Notes: generated by a model not told the origin, from the sequence alone. A DNA stretch of 64,000 bases from Oxyruncus cristatus (GCA_013399855.1 VXAY01002317.1:2418088-2482087), one strand, 5' to 3'. Shown: positions 22,922 to 36,300, counted from the first letter of the stretch. Translations and numbers: made by a program.

Positions 22922-24217
22922 AGCACTGGGTCATGTATTTTCATTCATTTGGGGTTCTACCACCTGCCCCTCCTAAAATGTTTAGATCCCTGCTTGTTAC
23001 ACCTCAGCAGTGCAACATCTCATCTCCACAGCCTTCCAGGAATTAGACATTTGGGAAAATGTTAACAGCCATTAGACTTGACACATTTCCTGTATGTTTT
23101 ATAAGTGGTCTCAAACACATGTGCTGTTTCCTTCAGATCAAGTAAGAGACCAGATGAAGAACTTACTCTCAGGTCTATCTTGATATCTCCTGAAAAGCAG
23201 GAGGGCAACCTAAGTAGATGGTTACTTTTTGCTAAATACTGCTTTTCCCTGTAATTGTACCTCTCCTGGTCCACATGAGCTTCGCTGGCAGTAAATGTTG
23301 TAAAAAGGGCAGCTTACAACTTTCATTTGCACATCGTTGAGGTATAGGGAAGAATTTGAATAAGACTAATGTATTTGGAATTGAGAGAGAGAGACAAGGT
23401 AATTGAAAGGGACAGGAGATTGATCACAAATATATTATGCCTTTAGTGTGGAGTCTAACAGTTTGGAAGTGGTTTTGGCATGGTTGTCTAGTCGAGATTA
23501 ATCACATTTCAGCCAGCACTCAGCCAGGCTCCTGTGACATCCCTTCCCTGGACACTCTCTTCTCTGTTTCGGTCACCAGTTAGAGGAAATCCTAGGACAA
23601 CAAGGACCTCCTTTGGGGCTTTATTTAAACAAACAGACAGCTCCTCCTGAACAAATGCTACTGTCATAACAACATCCAAACCGTTTTTCAACATTTTACA
23701 TTGTGTTTAAGGAGGAGAGATGCTGTCAGGCTGAAAAGCTCAGACAGCAGGCCATTAGAAACCAGCCACACTTCTCGGGGTGACTAAGACTTTTCAGTAT
23801 ATTTCTTGCCCTGCTTCCTCTCTGGATAAAGTTGGTGTGTGGCTGTCTCATCCCCCAGCTGCAGAGGCTGGGCAGGGTTTCCCCGGGAATCCTTGAAGCT
23901 ATCCCAGCTCCCCTGGGGCTTCAGGTGAGGAAGCTGCCAGCCTTGTCCTCCTGTTAAACTGAGGAACTTTGCTGTTGTGAGAGTACCGAGTCAACACATC
24001 ACGATTTTTGGGCCTTGCAGAAAATTTATCTTTTAAAAAAGAATGAAACATCTTACTTCAAGAAAGAAATTGTAATATCACCAGGAAAAGCAAGCAATTC
24101 CCAAAATCTTTCACTTCACTCTGCCATAGAGAGACAGCTTTATTATCTCTTCTCCTACTAACATGCCCCTAACCTATCCCAGCTTCACAAGTAGACTTTC
24201 TCCAACAGATGGTCTAA
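22922..24217. other. Non-coding unique DNA
   Basis: No gene is recognised. The stretch 23840-23945 is locally GC-rich (several CCCC/GGGG words) compared with its flanks and includes an exon-like segment at 23859-23924, discussed under findings. Confidence 0.5.
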
Positions 24218-24793
24218 GTGATTAACATAACTTTGCTAAACTTGGGGAAAGTGTTCTCAACATGTATTTATTTAGTTTCCAAGGCCGATGCTTCTATTTC
24301 AGATATGAGAAATCCCATTTACATGTTTAAAAGGTTACCTCCCCCAACAGTATCAATAGGCCTAATAAAAGATCCAACCTACTTTCCCTGCCAACCTTAT
24401 CCAAGAAACTGCGTTTCAGTACAGCTCTTCCCACTGAATCTGCTTTTATGTCTTTGCTGGCCTCTGTTCATATTTCAGTCAATAAAGGATGAAACACTAA
24501 AAACAGCAGCTGTCCCCTTGAAGCATACCAAGGCATTAGCTTGCTACAGCATTTGTATTTGCTACTCATACAGGGAGGATTGGGTCATTCTCTTCTTAGG
24601 CCAAGTGCTCAGGGAGGCAGAGATCAGCAGGAGCGGAGCTTGCGCCTGCGAGCAAGAGACCTTGCCTTCAAGTTCTTTGCACAGTATTTATAAAGTATCG
24701 ATGGAAGCTGTAGGTGGCAGCTGGTTAATATCCTATAACACCACTACAGAACGATTTTATCCAGAAGTTAAAGAGACCCTCGTAATTAATTGA
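24218..24793 (+). other. Longest open frame (191 codons), probably not a gene
   Basis: This is the longest ATG-initiated frame in the window. The predicted product has a hydrophobic, cysteine-rich middle (about residues 65-86) and no motif, repeat, clear signal peptide or domain that I recognise. There is no Kozak-like context or recognisable promoter nearby. By my rough estimate a frame of this length is uncommon but not surprising by chance in 64 kb read in six frames. I do not call it a CDS. A conserved single-exon protein or part of a lncRNA remains possible. Confidence 0.2.
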
Positions 24794-26399
24794 GGCTGCA
24801 GAAGGAATGCAGGCAGACCAACTAATTACCTCTGATACTCTGGCTAAGGCGCTTGCTGTTAGAACACGTGCTAGGGGATCTCTAGTGTTCATAAGCAGTC
24901 AGGATTTCTTTTTTTTATCTCCACTAAAGATGCATTTCTAAATACTCAACACAGCTCCTTCAGCCAGAGCCCTCACTCCATTTTGTATTGCAACAGCCAT
25001 CATTTTCCTTTCCTTCACACAACACAGCCTTGCTCAGACCTGCCATCCTCTCCTGACAACTGTAAGATTCACCTGTGACGTACTGATCAGCAGGAGAAAC
25101 AAAGTGTGAATACTGAGATCAGCATAAAATAATACCAGAATCGATTCCTCCAGCCCCCCAAGTTGGACATTTACTTGGGGGAAAAAAAAAAAAAATCAGA
25201 AAATCAGTTTTGCAGTGAGAACCTTATAAGGTTCAGCAAAGTGAGCATGAGGCAAATGCAGCAGGCATATAAAAAAACCCCAATCATATCTCTCCAGCGG
25301 AAGGGGAAAAATAGCGTAATTTTAAACAAACTTTCATACAGCACTGGCCAAAATACCTGCTAAGGGTTCTTATGCAATAAATCAGCTTCTGATTTCTGCT
25401 TAACCTTGTGACCTTTAAAGTCTGTAAGCAGAAAACTTTCTGGTTAGAAAAAAAAAAAAGTAAAAGGAGGGATCAAGTTAAAAAGTTCACCTGGCAAATA
25501 TGCAAGAGGCTTAAAAACTACCAGCCTCATTTCCCTAGATTAATCTGCAGTGCAAATATGAAGATGCTAATGATTTATATCTCACCCCTCTGCACCAACT
25601 CCCTCTTGGTCTCTTTAAGACAGAAAAATGAATAATAATAATAATAATAAATGTACGTGCTCTTTTCATCATCAGCTCTCAGCTCTCATTTCCGACTTGG
25701 TATTAAAACATCAAAAACAAGCTCCCCAACCCCCATCCCACTGGGTGATCAATGATTCTTTACCACTTACAGAAGATCTAAAGAGACATCTAATACATTT
25801 ATTATGTTACAGTCACCAACACAAATTCTTTTCAAAATGCAGTAATCCTCTCCACGTGACACTTAACTCCCCAGGTCCTTTTGCAGTCAGGTTAATAACT
25901 TTCATATGTAGCTGAAAGAAGATTAACTGTGAATACTTTGAATCCAAATTTATACTATGGTACCTCCTCCATTTGTTTGGTTCTAGACCCTGCTGGCCTC
26001 TACCTAAGATTTGACAAATAAATCTCATTTGGCATTGCTGGGCAAATGCTTCTTGATTGAGCATCTGGGATCAAAGAGGTCTTCTCATTTCCTCACACTG
26101 CAACTCCAGTGGTGTAGTCTCACTTTGTCTTCCTTGTTCAGCAGAAGCAACAAGCAAGCGAGCGAGTGAGAATAATTCCTTTCCCATAAGAAATTCAGCT
26201 CTCAAGAATTTATTTCTAAGTTCTGTTTTATCCACACTGCCTTTAGAACAAAATACCATGTCTTCAGAACATAATATCCTATTTTCAAACTTCAACAGGC
26301 ACCCAACTCCTCTAAACTAATAAAATCTTCAATACAAGATGGAAGAGTAGGCTCTAAATATTACTTTGTACACTTAACAAAAGGCGGGTGTTTTCTCTC
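24794..26399. other. Non-coding DNA with simple A-rich runs
   Basis: Poly-A runs lie near 25184-25198 and 25448-25459. No coding gene or transposon signature is recognised, and frames stay under 100 codons. Confidence 0.55.
25631..25651. repeat. (AAT)7 microsatellite
   Basis: Seven AAT units are visible in succession. The overlapping plus-strand frame gives an asparagine run and has no further protein-like character. Confidence 0.95.
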
Positions 26400-26906
26400 T
26401 CATGCATTTCCATCCTGAAACAGCACCCAACAGATGTGCCAGCACATTGTTGTGTCCAAGTCAGCAAACCCCCAGAGCATCAGTCTCCCCTTTGAATCAA
26501 AGCAGCAGAAATTCTCTTTAGGTATCAGCAAGGCAGGGAGTAGAAGCAGCCACCTTGCTCTCCCAGGCAAGCCTAAGCGAAGAGACCCAGGTGTGTTGTC
26601 TGGCAAAACATTCCCATCACGTCTTTGCTCCAGCTTCTTCTCCTCAGGGGTGTTCTGTAGAGAAGCATTTGTGCCGATATGTGTGACATCCAGGAGCAGG
26701 CAGAAGCAACTGGGCTCATTCAGCACAGTGAAGAAACAACAGGAATTGGTTGGGGAGGAAAAGAAATAAGGGAAGAGAAAAGGAGGCAGCAGGTCCTGAA
26801 ATTCTGATGTACTTTGACCTAATGAGAAGACGATTTTACAAATAGCAGCCATGGACCTGCTCAAGATCATAAACATCTGAATGGAAAATTTGCTGCCAGA
26901 AACCAC
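26400..26906 (-). other. 168-codon open frame, product not recognised
   Basis: This is the second-longest frame. The product has a hydrophobic N-terminal half, then a more polar stretch with acidic and basic residues (about residues 83-107). I do not recognise any family. A 111-codon plus-strand frame (26434-26769) overlaps it, which is usual for a locally stop-poor, somewhat GC-richer patch rather than a gene. I see no initiation context or poly-A signal tied to it. It could be an old pseudogene fragment, but nothing here identifies a parent. Confidence 0.15.
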
Positions 26907-29900
26907 CTGCTACCACATGTACAGCTACCAACTGCTCCTTCCCAAAGGAAACTGAAGCCTTGTATTTCAGGGAATCAATCCTGTTTCCAAAATAAAACAC
27001 AGCTGGTAATAAACAAAACCCCAAACACCCATGAAGCACAAAGCCATTCAGTGATAAAAAGTGAGACTTCCAGCTCTCTACCTGACAGTGATCACCAAGG
27101 ACAAATCCTTGCTTTGAGTAGGAAATAGACTGCAAAAGCAGCCAGAGAATCATTTTTACTAGGTGGTATCAGTTTTGGGCTGGACTAGACAGAATACCTA
27201 ATCCTTCGCCTTCATCCACTCCAGTCAGGTCCTGGACTACTGCAAATACATTTTCAAGGAAGTCTAAAATGAGATCTGAGAGGTGGAATCAGAACTTCCT
27301 TACTCTAGTCGACTCCTCAGATGACAGGATGCAAATTCACTTCCACCCCGAAGATAGACCAGATGAGCACTGTTGTCAGACACAGGTACAACAGCAGGAT
27401 TCAGATGGGCTGGGAAAAACAGAGGCCTGCCTAGGTAGGGAAGAAGGCTTTGCAAGAAGCCTTCATTTTCTTATTTTCAGATGTTGAACAGACTCAAAAT
27501 CCGGTCACACTTCAACCCCTTCAAAACAAAGCAAGTTGAAAGGAGAAATTATTTGCTTGTTTTAGCAATTACGTTTTTTTCCAATCACAAGCCTTTCTAG
27601 CCAAAAGTTTTTCTCAGATTAAAACAAACAAATATGCCCAAAACATTAAAGCTCTAATCATATAGGTTTTAGATTTAAAAATACTGACTTCATAGAAATT
27701 CCATAGAAAAGACTGTATCTTCCTAAACCTCAAAATAATTGGGAAGACAAGACTAATGCATTTAGGCAAAATGTGTATTGCTGGCTCTAACTAAGCTGAA
27801 TAATTAGCAGAGCTTCTAACCCCAGGCTGGCTGGAGGCCTGGCTTCCCCTAGCTCAGACACTAACTATAGTCACTCATTATTATTCACCACTGGCTCAGC
27901 ACAGACAATACACACACTCTGTCAAAAAGCAAAGGAAGGTACTCTTCCTGCCTCAGTGGATTAATATTCTAAGGCCATCAGTCTCATCCTGACACTTGTA
28001 CACGTGGCAATCAGCAGATGGATCACTGTCAAAGCACTGCATCCTTTTTACCTTTCTTATACTAAAGAGAACACAGCTATTTTTGGTGACTCTTATGAAA
28101 ACAAAGCTGGTCAAAACATTTTGAATTCGAACTTTTTCAATCAAAATGAGAGAGGGGAAAAAAACACTCCATGGTAATCTCTCCTGGTTTTCAAATCACT
28201 CTACTTGTAAAGCAGCTTTGAAGAAGACAGTGTTCAAAGAATATTTGGAGCTAACAGAGCACAGCTTATGAGGAGCCAGCAGACCTTGAAGCATTCTAAT
28301 TCTTGCTTGGTAAAGAGGTGCTGGTCTTAATGTGATTGCTGCCAAAGCAGAGACAGGAAGCCGTCTGCAGGGCTGCCACCAAGCACTCCAAACCCGCTAT
28401 ATCTAGTTACAAATGTATTTTAATTTGCTGGGATAAGATTAGGTCAATGGAAAGAAATTTTGCATTGACATAGGGTAGTGACTTTAATGTGCCAAGCCAG
28501 TGTCATGCTGTACAGCAGACTCATATCCAGTCAACAGCTACCTGCTGGGTCAGTCCCCCATGGTAGCTAGCAGTTGTAGTGACTTCATTTTATTGGCCAC
28601 ACCAGTACCAAGCCATGCTGCAAAAGAAAACTTCCTGCTTCTTGGCCCCTGATGAGGATGAGGTAAAGCCTTCAGCTGATACAGTACATAGGAATAAACA
28701 GACCTGTGTTTTTTTCCAGGCTGTTAAATCTGTAATAATGTGCACACCAGAATGAAAGCAGATGAGGAATTACCCCCAGGGAAGTGCTCTAAACATTACT
28801 GGAAGGAAACCTGCCTCAATTCCCACTGAATGGAGCTGGAGGAAGCTGAGATTCATCCTTGTACGCAAACACAGCAGCTAACTATGTTGCTACAATTTTC
28901 TCCAAAGCTTCCCCGGTTCTAACAATCAGATATGCCCTTTGTGGATGTAACTTTTGGATGCCCAGGCCACAGCTACAAACATCCATCAATATAGTGCTAG
29001 CAGAATGCAAACAACTTCCCGTTGCCCCTGAACATAAAGTCTCTTTTCTCCAGCTCTTTTTTCTGTCCTCTGGGAATCACTCATGTGTTGATAACAGTTA
29101 CGCGAAATCAAACATGGTTGTAAACCCCACATATTCCTCAGTTTCTAAGGCATGACATCTAATGACTTTATTTCATTGAGAACAGTAGGGTAACTAAAAG
29201 GAAAGCATCCTGCAATTCAAAGAGATTTCTACTACTCTTTGGTCTACTACTCTTTCTACTACTCTCTAGGTATCTTTGTTAAGATACCCTGTATAAAGCA
29301 GAGTCCAGATCAAAGAAAAGGGAGAGACATAGGTCTGAATGAAGTCCACTGGAAAACCTGAAGTTTTTACTCTCTCACAAAACACTGGATGTACTCCATG
29401 GGCAGTTCATCCTTTCTCTCATCTCTTTTGTCCTATATGTGGCCTCTGGGTTTGAAAGACTCCTCAGCACCTCCTGTAAGTTTTATGCCACCGCACCTCA
29501 GCCAGCTTAGGCAGAACTGAGTTGAGTTTGGTGCCTCTCCTCCTAGCACAAGCATCATGGGTGCTGCCAGGCACTACTGAGAGGCTGGGGAGAGTGGATG
29601 TTATCCCCATTAGCGTCTTCTGAGTACTGGAGAGGAGTCTGTCCTCTGGAACCTCTGGGCCGCTGACTGAAGCAGGCAGCCACATCAGTGTGACATAGCA
29701 CCAGTCTGAATTTGCCAATTTAAAAGGTAAAAAGAGGCACAGCTCAGCCCTGTCCCTCTCCACAGGTGCAATGAGCTCCCAAAGGGGATATGGGCAGTAG
29801 TTGGGCAGGTACACACTGGATTCCCTATTTCTACCCTCTTTGAGGCCTCTGCCCCTTGCACACCTCTGCAGGGGAAATACAGGTGGTGCTGCCTGAGCCC

Positions 29901-30149
29901 AGCTGCAGCTAAGTGAGACAGGGCAGCCATTGGCAGAGTCACCAACCCAGAACAGAGTTGAATTTAAGGCCTAAGTGTTTTAAAAGATGAGGTCAAAAAT
30001 GTGACATGTACATTCAAATTGTGATTTCAGGTTTACATTTGTGTATACACGCTCTGGACAGCATACACATACAAGCCTCTGGACTGCCAAGTACTGCACA
30101 GAGGCAAAGGGGGATGGGCTGAGTGCTACTGGCCAGGCTCCATCCCTGG
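26907..30149. other. Non-coding unique DNA
   Basis: No gene is recognised. The largest frame is 116 codons (29464-29814 minus) in a somewhat GC-richer patch (29.46-29.95 kb), with no known domain. A small hairpin lies at 27443-27464 (GAAGGCTT / AAGCCTTC, 6-base loop). From about 27490 to 28850 only one frame just over 60 codons is found. Confidence 0.5.
29228..29267. repeat. Three-copy 13-bp tandem repeat (TCTACTACTCTTT-like)
   Basis: The unit occurs at 29228-29240 and 29243-29255, and as a variant at 29255-29267. It is a local minisatellite-like duplication without a recognised family. Confidence 0.9.
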
Positions 30150-30215
30150 GGCCTCAAGCCCCAGCTCTGACGTAGAGTTCCATTGTGAACGAGTGATCTT
30201 GGGGGAAATGCTCAC
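30150..30215 (+). mobile_element. Possible MIR-like SINE fragment
   Basis: The order of words CAAGCCCCAGCTCTGACG, then CCATTGTGAACGAGTGATCTTGGG, recalls the MIR core 'CCCAGCTCTGCCACT...TGTGTGACCTTGGGCAAGT'. The match is short and diverged, so this is a weak call. Confidence 0.35.
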
Positions 30216-30498
30216 ATCCGGGCAAACATCCCTTTTGAAAAACCAAACCAATAACTAAATAAGCCCTTGCCCTTCTGAACAGGCTGAAGCACACAAAAAG
30301 TTAGAGCCCCAACTGCCAGTGTGGCAGATCAATCACTTATTGATCATCGTGCCCAATGAAAGGGTAGGTACTCTCTCAACGTCCCTGCACTGAGTGCGCA
30401 CAGAGGACAAGCCTGTTTTCCATCTGAGGGTAACAAAAAATCCTCCAACTCTCTGAGCTGAGCCAAGCATACCAGAAATCAGGGTGGCAAACGACAGC

Positions 30499-30689
30499 AT
30501 TATGCATCAGAACATGAATTATGTAAAATTATGCATGCAAACAAACAGGGGAGGCGGACACCCAACTTCTCCCAGTTGTGGCAGACTATAGCTCTTCAGC
30601 ATGCGCCTGGAAACTCTTTAAAATCCCCAAAGGAAGGAATATGCAAGGCCAGGACTATTTGTCCCCCCTGCCATCCTTTTTATGCAAAT
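30499..30689. promoter_or_regulatory. Cluster of octamer/POU-like motifs
   Basis: ATTATGCAT occurs twice (30499-30507 and 30528-30536). ATATGCAAG lies near 30639, and an exact octamer ATGCAAAT lies at 30682-30689. Octamer-type words are bound by POU-family transcription factors, and several in 190 bp is suggestive. Occupancy and function are inference. Confidence 0.3.
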
Positions 30690-33287
30690 TTTTCACAGCA
30701 AGGATAGCCAGAAATGAGCATACAATATAGACTACTGGTTGGATTTTCTGCTTGCTGACTTTAGTTTCACAACCTCATGGCTCCGTTTGCTCTGGTGGTG
30801 TCAGTCCTGGTTTGTGAGGGAGGGAAAAATCAGGTCCCCAGTGTGCAACTCAGGCACAACACTAAGTGTTTTCCTGTAAAGTGGTTCAGTCATACTTCAG
30901 AAAATAACAAGAGCCAAGAGTGATTTTATAAGCTTAGAGGAAAATGTCTCAAGCCAGACACAATGGTGTGGGTTGCGAAAGGCCCAAAACACCATCTATA
31001 CCCTTTGCCCTTAGGCTTGATGTAGCAATCTCTAACTGCTGACATCTGTTAACTTTAGCAGACTTTCTAAATCTGTTTTTAAAACAGATAAAAATGAGCA
31101 AATGAGGAAACTGTCCTGACAAGAAACCCTGATTTCCATGCCCATCAAATACGAAACCCTTTCCGATCTTCTCCAATAGCTGCAAGCATCCTTCTGAAAG
31201 TTTCTGGGACCCCTGTTGGCTGGCTGCACAGCAAGTCACAGAAGCCTGTCTCGCTCCTTGCAGAAGACCAAGATTAGATTTGTCAAATGGGTATAAGAAG
31301 TTAACAGGGCCGATAAGGTTAGACATGCCAAGCAATTCAGCAAACAACTCTGGAAAGAACAATTAGATCTAGGCTAATCAAGTATGATAAATGCTGACTT
31401 TAACCCAATTACTTAGAATGATTTTAGATGTCTGGGAGAACCGAGCTGAGCATCACAGTGTTGCAATCAATGAATGTGCGCGAAACTGGGCAGGCTCCCT
31501 TCCCCACTCCACCTCCTGAAGAAACAGAAATTAGAGTTGAATAGTCTGTGGGAAGAAAAGGTCTCTGAGTTTTTCTAAATCTGAAAACTTTGTCCTGCTT
31601 CTAGACAGGTTCAGCAGCAGGGAAATCAAGATCAGTTCCTAATTTTTTTTTTTTTTTTTAATTTCGGAAAATAAACTTTTCTGACTTTTGTGGTATTATG
31701 CAAGTCAGAAATCAATAGAGATGTATGCTTAGTCTCCACTCTGACTGAAGAAAGCCTTTTCCCCCTACAAATGTCATCGACTGGAATAGTCAAAAGAAAA
31801 TATTTGTCTTAGAGAAATGCTCCATTTCTTTTTCTCTAACCTACAATCCAAACACCCTAAGGTCATTTTCTACTCCAGCTGGTGCCTCCCCACTTTCTGT
31901 GGCTCTGCACCATCACTCTGTAAGATGTCTGTGGCTCACTTAAGTCGTAGAGGCTTAATGCAAAGATCAAGGGGGGTTTGAAACCAAGATCATTTTCATC
32001 ACATTTATAAAACTCTAGATGGGAAAAATATCTGGCCTCTTAGCTGCCCACCACCACATGACCTTTAATGATAGCAAAGACAACAACTGTAGGTTAGGCC
32101 AGAGAGCTTCTCAGTCAAGTTGGCTTTGATGTATATGGCTTCAGTAATAAACTCACTTGCTGTTCATGTTTTCATGCTGAGCCTTTATTCAGAAGGAATA
32201 CTGTCTGTTTTTTTCCAAAGCATCTTTCATTTATGTAATGAAACATATCAACCTATTTTTTTCATCTAATTTAATCTGTGGTCCTGGCTTGTTCTAGCAC
32301 CCAAATATTTATTCAATATTTTGTTAAAGAGCATAGATACATTCATGCGTGCTTCACCAAACTATTTTGGACAGAGAAGTTTTTGGGGAAATTGCTTCAA
32401 GAGATTTAAAAGAAATTAACGCTATTTCATTATTAGGATTTGTAAAACATGAATACAGCTCCCAGACATTTTTCCTTTTCCAAAAAACTCTGTACATTAG
32501 GAAAAGCCTTGCAGCTACCACAAACTAGCAAACTCCAGACCCAAGGATTATTTTGTAGAAGAGAGTATGAAAATATTTGTATTGCATACATTCAGAGCTA
32601 CAGTATTCTTGAATTATGCTGGATGCCTAAAACAGACCTGAATGTAAATTGGATGCACCAGCATGGTATGTGTTGAAATTAAATACAAAATATATGAAAG
32701 AGAATTTTGTTTCAAGACTGTGCACTCCCTCACTCCCTCTCTTTGAAATGCTTTTATGAGCCAGGGAAACTCCAGACAGTATAGATAGCATCTAAACAGA
32801 GCTCAGAGGCATCTCTCTGCCCAGAAATCCATGCATTTCCACTCATGCTAGACTCTGCGGGGTGCAACTAGGCTCCACATGCTTGGTCCCTGTGTACCCA
32901 GGGTAGTGCCTGACAGCAGCCCCACTAACGAGCCTCTTGGAGGCAGTTTTTTATTAGTAGCAGCACAGCTCTGTGTTTTTAAGTCCCAATGACTTCCAGG
33001 CTAAGCTAGCATGCAAGTAGTAGCAAGCAAAATTCCTCCAAGACAGCTGTGGTAGATCCTAAGCAAGCATTACGCTCCTTAGCGTGTGCAGATACACAGA
33101 CTCAATTCAGGACCACCAACACAAGATAAGCAAAACTTAAGAACCTAATGACCTGCATTTTTTCCTAAAGGGTTTGTTTAAAGAATTTTGGATTGCAAGC
33201 ATGTAGAGGAAGGAGAACTTTGGATGGATCACACTAGCTGATTTGGAAGGCTTTATATTTCAGTCATGATCAGAAATTTACCTACTA
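30690..33287. other. Non-coding unique DNA
   Basis: A 137-codon minus frame (30949-31362) has no recognisable domain and is overlapped by another minus frame. A run of 17 T lies at 31643-31659. From about 31400 to 32448 there is no ATG frame above 60 codons. Confidence 0.5.
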
Positions 33288-33360
33288 CAGAATGATAGAA
33301 TATACTGAGTTGGAAGGGACATGGATCAGAGGCCAACTCCTGGGCACCACCCAGGCAAAA
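33288..33360 (-). mobile_element. CR1 LINE 3'-end fragment
   Basis: The plus strand begins CAGAATGATAGAATATACTG and continues with GAGTTGGAAGGGACATGGAT, then CCAACTCCTGG. This is the reverse complement of an avian CR1 3' end, whose sense strand ends in ATTCTATGATTCT-like units. Only some 70 bp are kept, a typical 5'-truncated, diverged copy. It carries no reverse-transcriptase coding sequence and is inactive. Confidence 0.8.
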
Positions 33361-36300
33361 CTGGTAGACTAGGAAAAGAAATAAGTGTGAAACAGAACTA
33401 GCTAGAAGAATTATCTAAGAATAAACTACTTAGATGCACAAATAATGTATTATCTCTAGGAAAAAGGGTGGGGGTTAAAAATGGTGTGGGAAAGAACCCA
33501 TGTGAAGTGATGAGTCAGCAAATAATCAGTTAATACATCTAGCTTTAGCTGTGAGGCACTGGACTTCTGGAAATCGTACTTGGAGCAGAGCCTAATACTC
33601 TGCAGCTGCTCCTTTCCACCGTAAACTCAGGGGCACCAACTTTGACCAAAAAGGCTGGGCAGACACAGGATAGTCCTATGAAAGTCCTAGAAAGATTCCT
33701 ATGAGAAAAAAGCCAAATGAGGCACACAGCTACTCCTTCATTTCTCAGTTCACCAGATGACATGAACACTGCTAGCACTTTCTGTGAACCAGTGCAGCAC
33801 CACAATTATGTCTGTTCTTTAAACAAAGCTCTGCTGGGCTTGGGTGATTAGATGTTTAGAGCTAAGAAGCAGGTGGACGAATTTTATTTGGCAAGGACTC
33901 AGATCTGGCAGTACCTCGAGGGACAACAAACCCAAGCAATGTGCAAGGGTTTAATGACACTCAGCCCAAGGCAAATTATGAAGACCATAGAATGGTGTGA
34001 ATTGGGAAGCCCACATGAGGCAGCAGATGTGTGAGGGGCTCTCCTGCTAGGTCAGAGGCAGGCACCAGCAGGTCCTGAGAGGAGGGATGAGGGCAGTGAA
34101 AGCTGTGCTGGCTGACTCTGCCCCAGCCATCAGGATCACAAACCCAGCCTGCCACATGTCCAGCTGGCACTGGCTGAGAGTAAAGTACCACCAATCTAAG
34201 CTGTCAAAAGCAGTTTCTTTAATGGTACAAAAATCATTTCTGGGCAGCTTAGCTCAAAACATCAAATAAAGCTGATATTCACCAAAGTGTTAAATTCATC
34301 CATGTAGCCAGAAGAAGGAATAAAGACAACAGTCTCCAAAGAAATTAAGCTGCCTTTAACCCTGCTTTTTGTCAATTACAGAATTTGATGGCTCACTCAG
34401 CAAAGGGCTAAATACCTATCCTGCCCTAGCCCTAAATTCCCACAAGGTATAACATTTGTTTGGCCCCTGATTTCAGCCTTTGCTAACAGCTGTTCCTGCT
34501 ACATGGATTGCATCCAGAGGAGAAAAGTATTTTGGGGAGGAAGTACTCAAATCCAGAACAGTGGTTTTGAAGCTGTTTGGCCCTCTCCAATCTGCAACTT
34601 GTTTTTGTTGAACTGTTCAAGGGCACTGAAGAAGATACTGACAGGAAAGTAAAGAGAACTATGTTTATGAGAATTCCCTGTAAGCACCAGCCCCTGAAAA
34701 AAAGACTGGGATAATGCCACTTACAGGAAAGTAGAGATGAATGCCTTTGGTATATTCCCTTCCCTAAGGATTAGAATAATTTTTTCTCATTCCACATGAA
34801 GAATTATAGTGGGCTTTAATTCCCTTTAAAGGAGTAGGGAGTACTTCGTAAAGGATGGACATGGAAACTCTGCAGACAAGACTGGTGTTGGGTTAACATT
34901 TACTTTAACTCTAATTTTCTGGTGACACATACAAGTGTTTGAAAATAATAAAGGTTGTCAAAATATTTTCCATAATAAACTCCTACGCACAGCACATTTA
35001 CAAGACCAGCACAGTCTCCTACCCAGCTGGTGCACTAGATGCTACCAGGATATTATCTGATTACTAAGATGCCATTGCAGCTTGTGTGGGAGCCTGCCTT
35101 CTCACTATGGGCTGAAGCATTCCACCTCCTCGTCCTTAGGTTTTTGATTCTTAGCATGCACAGTGTTCTGCATTCTCACAAGTGGTGGCATTTGGGAAGC
35201 AGAGGATTTTTCATGTAAGGGTAAATACTGATCCCAAAGGTATCAACTATCCCAAAACAAAGGCAGAGGAAAGCTCCATATCCCTGTAATACAGGCTCAT
35301 GTAATGCCTCTGGGCAGGCTGGGGAGAACAGCAGCAAGTCACAACTTCCCCACTTTTACCACTGACATGGTTACACATACAGGTTGCAAGGATATGGGGG
35401 ATTTCCACTTTTGCTAAATAGCAGCAGCAAGACAGAAAAAATGAATTTAAGATGAATTCTCAATTTGAGAATGGCAGATTCATTCTCACCAGGAAAGCTA
35501 CACCTCCTGTCTCTGGTTTGGGATATAAGCTCTGCAACAAAGATCCTGAGGCTTTTTATTTCAGACCTTCATTTAATGCCCTAGTAAAGCTTCTTCCCTG
35601 CTCCCCGCCTCCCCCCCCCCTTTGTATTATTAATTGGAGATATAAAAAGAGAAGCAAACAAAAAAGTCCTCAAAAACCCATAACAGGGTGAGGCGCCCAT
35701 GCTCTCTGCCATAATAACATTCGCTAATTAAAACACAAAGCAGCCAGGGCTACAGGATTAATGGACATGGTTTCCTCTTTTCAAGTCTTGCCCGCTGACA
35801 GATCGCCTCATTCCTTCCTTGCTCTTGAACCTCTCAGAAAAAAAAAAATAATCCAGTTTGCTTATCTTACAGTGTGGGGTTGCCATGGAAACCGCATCCC
35901 CCTGTGAGATGCTCTGTCATAACATTTCAGCACTGTATGGAAGGCTTAAAGACACAGCATCCTCTGCTCTGAGGGCTCCTGAGCTAGCCGGAGTCTCTGC
36001 AGATGAGCAGCTGTCAAACCCAGTGGAAGTCTAAAGTTGGGAGGAAGAGATAAAGAAGTAACAGTAGAAATATTCAGTTGCTCAGTTCTTTGCAAAAATC
36101 CTCTTATTGCACTGGTAATTAATATTGACCAACAAATACTTCAGTTTGGTGTAAGACACATTTTGCTCTTCGGAAAATCTGTCTCCCAACAGCCTGTTGA
36201 AAGAAAGAGTGCTGGCACCAAAACATAACCCCATCATTCTACCCTCGGGTAGCACAAAGCCCCTCTTTAGTCAGGGTTTTATGTCAGATTAGTCTTTGAG

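Noticed and set aside
24627..24660. NRF1-like promoter motif (TGCGCCTGCGAG)
   Set aside because: A single imperfect site inside an open frame, with no CpG island or transcription-start context.
26400..26906. 168-codon minus-strand frame as a pseudogene of a known family
   Set aside because: I could not name a parent family, and a long frame on the opposite strand overlaps it.
27926..27975. Repeat-like segment resembling the 3' part of an ancient LINE/SINE
   Set aside because: The similarity is to a few short words only, not enough for a call.
33984..34016. Third CR1 3'-end fragment
   Set aside because: Only about 30 bases (CCATAGAATGGTGTGAATTG region) resemble the tail, and the following sequence does not continue as CR1.
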